Below are positions 7,711 to 11,874 of a stretch of DNA of 11,874 bases, one piece after another. Each line of letters starts with the position of its first letter. Within the stretch, counting starts at the first letter, position 1. This stretch comes from an uncultured Victivallaceae bacterium (GTDB lineage Bacteria; Verrucomicrobiota; Lentisphaeria; Victivallales; Victivallaceae). Where the stretch lies: positions 1 to 11,874 of the forward strand of contig CAKUKT010000051.1 of assembly GCA_934663655.1 (NCBI GenBank), read 5' to 3'. Below the pieces are notes generated by a model. That model saw nothing but the letters and a program-made list of their open reading frames with translations, did no database searches and was not told the origin of the DNA. Position numbers and translations under genes: made by a program.

Positions 7711-9123
7711 TCACCGCGAGGGATCGACATCCTCTTCGAGCGCGGCGAAATGGCGACGGAACCGCGCCATTTTAACAATCCGGCTGTGAATACATTCGTT
7801 GTCGCTTAATTCACATCTGCCGTCGGCGCGGACACCGCCACACGGTCCCTCGGTCATTCCCTTGGGACAGAGTTCCGGACAGATGAATTCGCAACGCGGC
7901 AGCCGGCAGAAATCGCACCCGCGACAACCGGCGAACAGCGTTTTCAGAAATCGGGCGTGGCCGGAATCCTGAAGATCGGCTCCCGCAAAAAGCAATCTCC
8001 GCATTCTCCAGGCGACGCGTTCCATCGCCGTCGGCGGCTCATCGGGAATATCATTCATTCTGGGTGGATTCTCCACCGGATATTTACGGCTGAGGATCCG
8101 GTCGTACAGATGGAAATTGGTGTGAAACGGAGCCATTTCCGCACTGGCCATGTAGGAATTGTATTCGTCAAGCCACTGTTCGAAGCTGGTGTATTCGGCG
8201 ATGGCGGCGGCGATGCGTTCGGCGACGATTCTGGCCCGGACGGGAAACTCGGCGCCGGAAATCTGCACCCCGCTGAACCCCAGCAGCCGACAACCGGCGG
8301 CCTGAAGTTCAATCCGACGGTATTGAGCGGCTTCGAACTGCGCCTTGGAATAACAGAGCTCTGTGTCGAGAATTTTCCGGAAATCATCCGAAATCCGGAT
8401 TCCCGGCCATTCACCTGCGGAAATACGTTCCGCCCGGTCCGGGGAGAGCAGAATCAACCTGGCAATCGCCGGGAAACAAAATTCTCTTCCGGCGAGATAC
8501 CATTGCAGAGACTGCAGCTTGAGCATATCCCATCCCGCCTGGGTCACCACGAATCCGGCGCCGCGACGGAACTTCTTGGCCAGCTTGAAGTATTGTCCGA
8601 AAAGCGCATACGGAGTGTATTCGTAGGGATTTACCGTGGCTCCGGCAAATATGCCTTCGCGTTCCCCCATGATCCGCAGGGCCGCGGTACTCTCGAGAAA
8701 GGTTCGCTTGCGGCAGTCACGCGCGGAAATCCCCGCCGGAACCTCGCCGCTGACCGCGACGAGATTGGGAATACCGGCATTGGCGGCGACCCCGATAAGA
8801 GCGGAGGCAGCGGCAGGGTCGGTATCGACACCGGAAAAATAGACGAGGTGACGATCCCGGTTCTCCTCGGGGAGCGAAGCGGCATATTCGATGCCGCGCC
8901 AGGTTCCCTCGGCGGCCCCCCGGTCCGGAATCGCGAGCGCGGTGTTGATGCCGTTCACGCTGAGAACGGTTTTCTCAAGTTCGGCCAACTGGGCGGCCCC
9001 GGAGGCAGGATCAACGACCGCTTCCGGCGGAGCGCTCTCGATCAACAAGGTAAATTCACCGTGTTCAAGCGACTCCCGGAAACGGTTGCGCCGTTCGGAA
9101 AAAGTCATATTCAACTGGATCAA
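7711..9123 (-). CDS. Methylenetetrahydrofolate reductase fused to a MetV-like cysteine-rich C-terminal domain
   Basis: 470 residues in two parts. Residues about 10-310 look like the MetF TIM barrel, which reduces methylene- to methyl-tetrahydrofolate: ESAPPEA (29-35) at the conserved acidic site near the N-terminus, NAGIPNLVAVSGEVP (115-129) and GAGFVVTQAGWDM (188-200) in family positions. Residues about 360-460 are a MTHFR_C/MetV-type domain with nine cysteines (400, 403, 406, 411, 415, 419, 428, 437, 444), including CPKGMTEGPCGG (419-430); in acetogen MetVF the MetV part is a separate subunit that carries metal centres. A fused enzyme suggests an electron donor other than simple NAD(P)H, but this is inference. 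TTG at 9121-9123 overlaps the upstream stop as TTGA, with GGAGG 10 nt before it. An ATG five codons in (9106-9108) has no ribosome site. The methyl group made here would serve methionine synthase. Confidence 0.82.
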   Translation of the reverse strand: MIQLNMTFSERRNRFRESLEHGEFTLLIESAPPEAVVDPASGAAQLAELEKTVLSVNGINTALAIPDRGAAEGTWRGIEYAASLPEENRDRHLVYFSGVDTDPAAASALIGVAANAGIPNLVAVSGEVPAGISARDCRKRTFLESTAALRIMGEREGIFAGATVNPYEYTPYALFGQYFKLAKKFRRGAGFVVTQAGWDMLKLQSLQWYLAGREFCFPAIARLILLSPDRAERISAGEWPGIRISDDFRKILDTELCYSKAQFEAAQYRRIELQAAGCRLLGFSGVQISGAEFPVRARIVAERIAAAIAEYTSFEQWLDEYNSYMASAEMAPFHTNFHLYDRILSRKYPVENPPRMNDIPDEPPTAMERVAWRMRRLLFAGADLQDSGHARFLKTLFAGCRGCDFCRLPRCEFICPELCPKGMTEGPCGGVRADGRCELSDNECIHSRIVKMARFRRHFAALEEDVDPSR

Positions 9124-10166
9124 TTAAACTTATCCTCCACCGCCTTGTGCTTCCTGCCGGGATCGCAGACAAAGAATATTCCTCCGGCCAGGTTGAACAA
9201 CAAAATTATCGCCGTATACATCAATTGAGCACTTTTTGCGTCCGGAGCCGCGACCCCGCCGGCGGCCAGAATGGTGACGATCACCAGATCACGCGCGCCA
9301 ACGCCTCCAGGGAAAAGGGGAATCAAACCGGCAATATTGCCGATCGTGACCGCAACCGCCAGCGTGAACAAAGAAAAATGCAACCCCAGCCCCCAGAGCA
9401 GCAACGCAAACGCCGCCGCCGTCATCAGATGAACAAAGAACAGACTGATCACCACCAGCCACCCCAGTGTCCGCCATGATCTGGCATAAAGATCAGTGGC
9501 CGCAGTAAGCCGCGCGACCATGCCGCCGGAGATGCGGTCACCCCAGTTCATCAGGGCATCGATAAAAGCGATCCTCCGCAAGACCCGGTGAAAGAAGATC
9601 ACACAACTGGCAGCCAACCCGGCGAGACAGAGCATTACCAGCGCGATGATCAAAATTTCGCGAATCCCGTTATTGAGAGGGATCCCCGGCACCTCGATCC
9701 GCATCAGCAACGGCACCGCGAACGGTACGAGAACCAGCGCCAGAACAAAGAGAGCGATCATGCCGATGATCCGATCCATCAGCACGGTAAAAGCCCCCTC
9801 CATTCGGGTTCCGGAATGCGAACGCCGGGAAATCACCCCCATCTTGATAACATCGCCGCCGATCGCGCCCCCGGGCATGACTTGAGAAAAGAAACAGCCC
9901 TGAAAGGTCAACGACACCGCCTCTCCGACTGAAAGTTCCAGACCGAGAATACGGGTAAGCACACGCCACCGCCAAGCGGTCACAAAAATATGCGATCCAT
10001 ACACCATCATTGCGGGGATCAGATATAGATAATCAAATTCCCGCAGACAGCTGAATAATTCCTCCGGATTGCGCAGCAGATAAGCGACAATTCCGAAGGC
10101 AATCGCCAGCTTGACAATCAACCAGAGGAATTTTTTCGCGCCGGAAGCAGCGGTCATAAGCATCAC
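9120..10166 (-). CDS. Lysylphosphatidylglycerol-synthase-type transmembrane protein (UPF0104/AglD family)
   Basis: 348 residues, an integral membrane protein of the family that forms the flippase half of MprF and stands alone in many bacteria. Hydrophobic segments lie at about 13-31, 46-66, 124-153, 168-192, 234-259, 264-284, 294-304 and 312-334. Family motifs are present: MPGGAIGGDVIKM (97-109), MDRIIGM (130-136) and PLFPGGVGARD (283-293). There is no soluble aminoacyltransferase domain, so the name lysylphosphatidylglycerol synthase would be wrong; transport or flipping of a lipid is the usual guess. The start GTG at 10164-10166 overlaps the ddh stop as GTGA. Two ATGs follow (10161-10163 and 10155-10157). 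None has a good Shine-Dalgarno, so the start is uncertain by a few codons. Confidence 0.85.
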   Translation of the reverse strand: MMLMTAASGAKKFLWLIVKLAIAFGIVAYLLRNPEELFSCLREFDYLYLIPAMMVYGSHIFVTAWRWRVLTRILGLELSVGEAVSLTFQGCFFSQVMPGGAIGGDVIKMGVISRRSHSGTRMEGAFTVLMDRIIGMIALFVLALVLVPFAVPLLMRIEVPGIPLNNGIREILIIALVMLCLAGLAASCVIFFHRVLRRIAFIDALMNWGDRISGGMVARLTAATDLYARSWRTLGWLVVISLFFVHLMTAAAFALLLWGLGLHFSLFTLAVAVTIGNIAGLIPLFPGGVGARDLVIVTILAAGGVAAPDAKSAQLMYTAIILLFNLAGGIFFVCDPGRKHKAVEDKFN

Positions 10167-11164
10167 ATCCAGCGGGCAAGCAGTTCCTGACGCGACATCG
10201 GCGTGAAATAAGCCGGCGGAATATCCAGAATCGTCACCGCTCCCGTCCGTCCCTCGCGGGCGAGTCTGGCGGCGGCCCGGGCATGTGCGACCAGGACATT
10301 TCCGGTGGCTTCCGGATTGCTTCCCCAGACGCAGCGATATTCGGCGAGTGCCGGATTACCGTTTCCGGTGGTACCGGCGGTAATAACGATGCCGTCGTGC
10401 GGGAACCCCTGACAGCGTTCGCGAAGCTCCTCCATGGAGACGAAATTGACGGTGGTGTCATAGGGAGCGAAGTATCCCGGCATCTCGACAATTGCCCGGG
10501 TCACTTCGGCGGGATCCGCTCCATCTTCGAGAACGACGAAACACTCCCGGGTGTGCATATCACCGGCTTCAAATGCGGGGTTTTCGCCACGCCGGACCCG
10601 TTCGACAGCTTCGGGAACAGCATGAGTGTACTGACGGGCGTCACGCACACCGGGAATGGTTCGCAAGGCGTCGGAGTGTCCCATGCTCAGGCCACCGGCG
10701 GGTCCGAGGCCGTAGAAACCGAAAGCGCGTGCTCCGGGCACAAAAGCGCTGCCGAGCACCCGTTCGAGGGAGAAAATGCCGGGGTCCCAACCGGTGGAAA
10801 TAACCGAAAGGTGTCCGGAAGCGGAAGCGGCTTCGTTCATAGCCTGAAAATATTCCGGGATGCGGCTGTGGTTATCAAAACTATCGACGGTATTGACGAG
10901 CTTTGCGAGTTCCGGTCCCTGCTTGGGGAGGTCATCCTTGGAACCACCGCAGAGAATCGCCACATCGGGGTGAAAAGCTTCGACCCATGCTGCGGCATCG
11001 CCGACGGGCATGACGGGCACTGCATCCTTGATTTCTCCGCGAACCCGGGCCGGATTGCGACTGACGATACCGACGAGTTCCAGATCGGGATTATTTTTAA
11101 GCGAAGCCATGACACCACGGCCGACATTGCCGAGTCCGGATATGACGACACGAATTTTTTCCAT
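10163..11164 (-). CDS. ddh: meso-Diaminopimelate D-dehydrogenase
   Basis: 333 residues, the usual length is about 320-330. The enzyme uses NADPH and ammonia to turn tetrahydrodipicolinate into meso-2,6-diaminopimelate in one step, supplying lysine and peptidoglycan and bypassing the acylated or LL-DAP routes. The Rossmann motif is GLGNVGRG (10-17). CGGSKDDLPKQGPELAK (72-88), SFDNHSRIPEY (95-105), STGWDPGIFS (123-132) and GLSMGHSDALRTIPGV (158-173) match known Ddh proteins closely. ATG at 11162-11164 has GGAG 7 nt upstream. It is the first gene of a three-gene operon and overlaps the next gene by 4 nt. Neither neighbour has an obvious link to lysine synthesis. Confidence 0.93.
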   Translation of the reverse strand: MEKIRVVISGLGNVGRGVMASLKNNPDLELVGIVSRNPARVRGEIKDAVPVMPVGDAAAWVEAFHPDVAILCGGSKDDLPKQGPELAKLVNTVDSFDNHSRIPEYFQAMNEAASASGHLSVISTGWDPGIFSLERVLGSAFVPGARAFGFYGLGPAGGLSMGHSDALRTIPGVRDARQYTHAVPEAVERVRRGENPAFEAGDMHTRECFVVLEDGADPAEVTRAIVEMPGYFAPYDTTVNFVSMEELRERCQGFPHDGIVITAGTTGNGNPALAEYRCVWGSNPEATGNVLVAHARAAARLAREGRTGAVTILDIPPAYFTPMSRQELLARWM

Positions 11165-11178
11165 GATTTTTCTCCAAA

Positions 11179-11190
11179 ATAGACATCTAT
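11179..11190. repeat. Short palindrome in the ddh leader
   Basis: ATAGA-CA-TCTAT, 5-bp arms with a 2-nt centre, lies at about +7 to +18 from the predicted ddh transcription start. It could be an operator half-site pair, but such short repeats also occur by chance in AT-rich sequence. Confidence 0.25.
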
Positions 11191-11202
11191 GTTTATCCTT
11201 AT

Positions 11203-11231
11203 ATTATACCACCGTCTGGCGTTAATTTCAA
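11203..11231 (-). promoter_or_regulatory. Near-consensus sigma70 promoter for the ddh operon
   Basis: On the minus strand: TTGAAA (11226-11231), 17-nt spacer ending in TGG, and a perfect TATAAT (11203-11208). A run of eight T lies just upstream of the -35 box and could act as an UP-type element. The predicted start is near 11196, so the leader is about 32 nt. This is the strongest promoter I see in the window. Confidence 0.8.
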
Positions 11232-11309
11232 AAAAAATTCTGAGTAAATCCGGTGATTTTATCGTATTCTTCCAGATTGCGAAACCATTATAAAAAGGAG
11301 TGGCGAAGA

Positions 11310-11396
11310 GTGATCATGAGTGAAAATATTTTTCAATTCCGGGAAAAATCCGGAACGATATTTGGGCAGGTAAATGCACAATACGCCATTTCGTGA
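11310..11396 (+). CDS. Possible small ORF of 28 codons, divergent from ddh
   Basis: GTG at 11310-11312 (or ATG at 11316-11318, MSENIFQFREKSGTIFGQ...) runs to TGA at 11394-11396. AAGGAG (11295-11300) lies 9 nt before the GTG, which is good spacing. Against it: the product is very short and unlike anything I recognise, and the only -10-like box (TATAAA at 11289-11294) would place the transcript start after the Shine-Dalgarno. An inverted repeat TTCCGG / CCGGAA (11337-11342, 11350-11355) lies inside it. It could be a remnant of a longer gene. Confidence 0.25.
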   Translation: MIMSENIFQFREKSGTIFGQVNAQYAIS

Positions 11397-11474
11397 AATT
11401 AGCCGATAAAATCGCCGCCCAGGGGGGGAAAGTGGACACTGGGGGGGGAGTGAATGAGTGTTTGGGGAAGAGGT

Positions 11475-11592
11475 GCAGGGTTCGCAACCCTGCCGGGGGT
11501 TCAAGGCGGCAGCCCTGACCGGGGTCCGGGGTGGGAACCCCAGGCGGGTTTCAGGGCGGCAGCCCTGATCGGGGGCCGGGGCAGGCCGCCCC
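11475..11592. repeat. Tract of alternating GC-rich hairpins with a 50-bp period
   Basis: Five hairpins follow one another. H1 is GCAGGGTTCGCAACCCTGC (11475-11493, 8-bp stem). H2 is TCAAGGC-GGCA-GCCCTGA (11501-11518, one mismatch). H3 is GGGGT-GGGA-ACCCC (11528-11541). H4 is TCAGGGC-GGCA-GCCCTGA (11551-11568, perfect 7-bp stem). H5 is GGGGC-AGGCC-GCCCC (11578-11592). H2 and H4 are the same sequence 50 bp apart, and H3 and H5 are also 50 bp apart with changes on both sides of the stem. This looks like a REP/BIME-type palindromic repeat cluster; I cannot name a known family. Confidence 0.7.
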
Positions 11593-11633
11593 ACTGATCG
11601 GGCTCAGTTGCGCCGGCTCATGGCTGTTTTAGT

Positions 11634-11669
11634 GTCGGACATGTTGGACCGGTCGGACAAGTTGGACAA
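11634..11669. repeat. Four tandem copies of a 9-bp repeat, GTYGGAC plus two bases
   Basis: The copies are GTCGGACAT, GTTGGACCG, GTCGGACAA and GTTGGACAA (11634-11642, 11643-11651, 11652-11660, 11661-11669). The heptamer GTYGGAC is fixed apart from the C/T at position 3, which alternates, giving a higher-order period of 18 bp. It is followed by AAAAAG. Too short for CRISPR and without spacers. Confidence 0.75.
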
Positions 11670-11750
11670 AAAAGCCGAATATAGCAGTCCGCATGGGCGG
11701 ATAGCCTCAAACGTAAAGCATGTCGCAACTACACACGATCCCCCCAACTA

Positions 11751-11843
11751 ACCCGAAGCGGAGTGAGCGCGGAGGCGCAAATGGAGCGGAGGGCGTAGGG
11801 AGTCCGGCGCTGCTCGGGTCCCAACCGATTACTGTCGGTTGGG
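11751..11843. repeat. Two adjoining inverted repeats, possible structured element
   Basis: An outer pair ACCCGA / TCGGGT (11751-11756 and 11814-11819) encloses a purine-rich 57-nt segment with AGCGGAG repeated at 11757 and 11785. It is joined without a gap to a perfect 9-bp inverted repeat CCCAACCGA / TCGGTTGGG (11820-11828 and 11835-11843) with a 6-nt loop TTACTG. No T-run follows on either strand, so it is not an ordinary terminator. It may be an RNA structure, a repeat-element end or a protein-binding site. Confidence 0.45.
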
Positions 11844-11874
11844 TGCAGCGGCGGACGAAGTTGCGGACGTCATG

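Larger units (their letters stand above)
11397..11874. other. Gene-free, repeat-rich right end of the window
   Basis: About 480 nt with no coding region I can support on either strand. From left to right it holds two G-runs (11420s and 11440s), a run of alternating hairpins (11475-11592), a four-copy 9-bp repeat (11634-11669), a small hairpin TCCGC-ATGG-GCGGA (11688-11701), and a two-stem structure (11751-11843). No tRNA, rRNA or transposase is seen. The open stretches here are GC-driven and low in complexity. Confidence 0.6.

Noticed and set aside
9106..9108. ATG as start of the MetF-type gene
   Set aside because: No ribosome site in range, while the TTG at 9121-9123 has GGAGG 10 nt upstream and the same overlap style as other genes here.
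3201..9123. A single methionine operon from the MetF-type gene to metW
   Set aside because: frr and the glycosyltransferase lie between, and separate promoters precede frr and metX. A shared pathway is plausible, a single transcript is not shown.
7957..9228. 423-codon plus-strand open frame
   Set aside because: It lies opposite the MetF-MetV fusion gene, which has clear family motifs. The antisense product has no family features.
10283..11182. 299-codon plus-strand open frame
   Set aside because: Mirror of ddh, whose motifs are unmistakable on the other strand.
11259..11594. 111-codon minus-strand open frame in the right-hand gap
   Set aside because: Pro/Arg/Cys-rich translation of the hairpin repeat tract, with no ribosome site and no family similarity.
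11634..11669. CRISPR array
   Set aside because: Units are 9 bp with no unique spacers, no leader and no cas genes in the window.
11397..11874. Insertion sequence or defence locus at the right end
   Set aside because: No transposase, nuclease, integrase or tRNA is visible. The inverted repeats alone do not show a mobile element.

Overview
This is a gene-dense bacterial window with high GC. It holds eight complete protein genes and one gene cut by the left edge. The gene set suggests a member of the Lentisphaerota (Victivallis-like) or a relative in the Planctomycetota-Verrucomicrobiota-Chlamydiota group: a metX-metW pair, a one-piece diaminopimelate dehydrogenase, a methylenetetrahydrofolate reductase fused to a cysteine-rich MetV-like tail, and an FHA-CpaF fusion. 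This placement is inference from gene content, not from a marker tree.

Layout. (1) Positions 1-285, minus strand: N-terminal 95 codons of an exported protein I do not recognise. (2) 286-502: divergent promoter region. (3) 503-3030, plus strand: a two-gene pilus-assembly unit, cpaB followed by an FHA-domain CpaF/TadA ATPase, closed by a good Rho-independent terminator at 3071-3095. (4) 3201-4986, minus strand: metX then metW, the transferase and its methyltransferase-fold partner in methionine synthesis, behind a sigma70-like promoter. (5) 5091-7504, minus strand: frr (ribosome recycling factor) then a large GT39-type membrane glycosyltransferase. (6) 7711-11164, minus strand: ddh, an LPG-synthase-type membrane protein and a MetF-MetV fusion, three overlapping genes behind a near-consensus promoter. 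(7) 11232-11874: no convincing gene. It holds one weak small ORF, a run of alternating GC-rich hairpins with a 50-bp period, four copies of a 9-bp repeat, and a two-stem inverted-repeat structure.

Two of the minus-strand units bear on methionine: metX-metW activates homoserine, and the MetF-type enzyme would supply the methyl group. Ddh makes meso-diaminopimelate for cell wall and lysine. Four of the five gene junctions inside operons use a stop/start overlap of the TTGA or GTGA type with a non-ATG start, which points to translational coupling.

No defence system, CRISPR array, transposase, tRNA or rRNA was found. The least explained parts are the structured, gene-free right end and the 5' end of metX, where one base in a homopolymer decides between a poor TTG start and a good ATG start.
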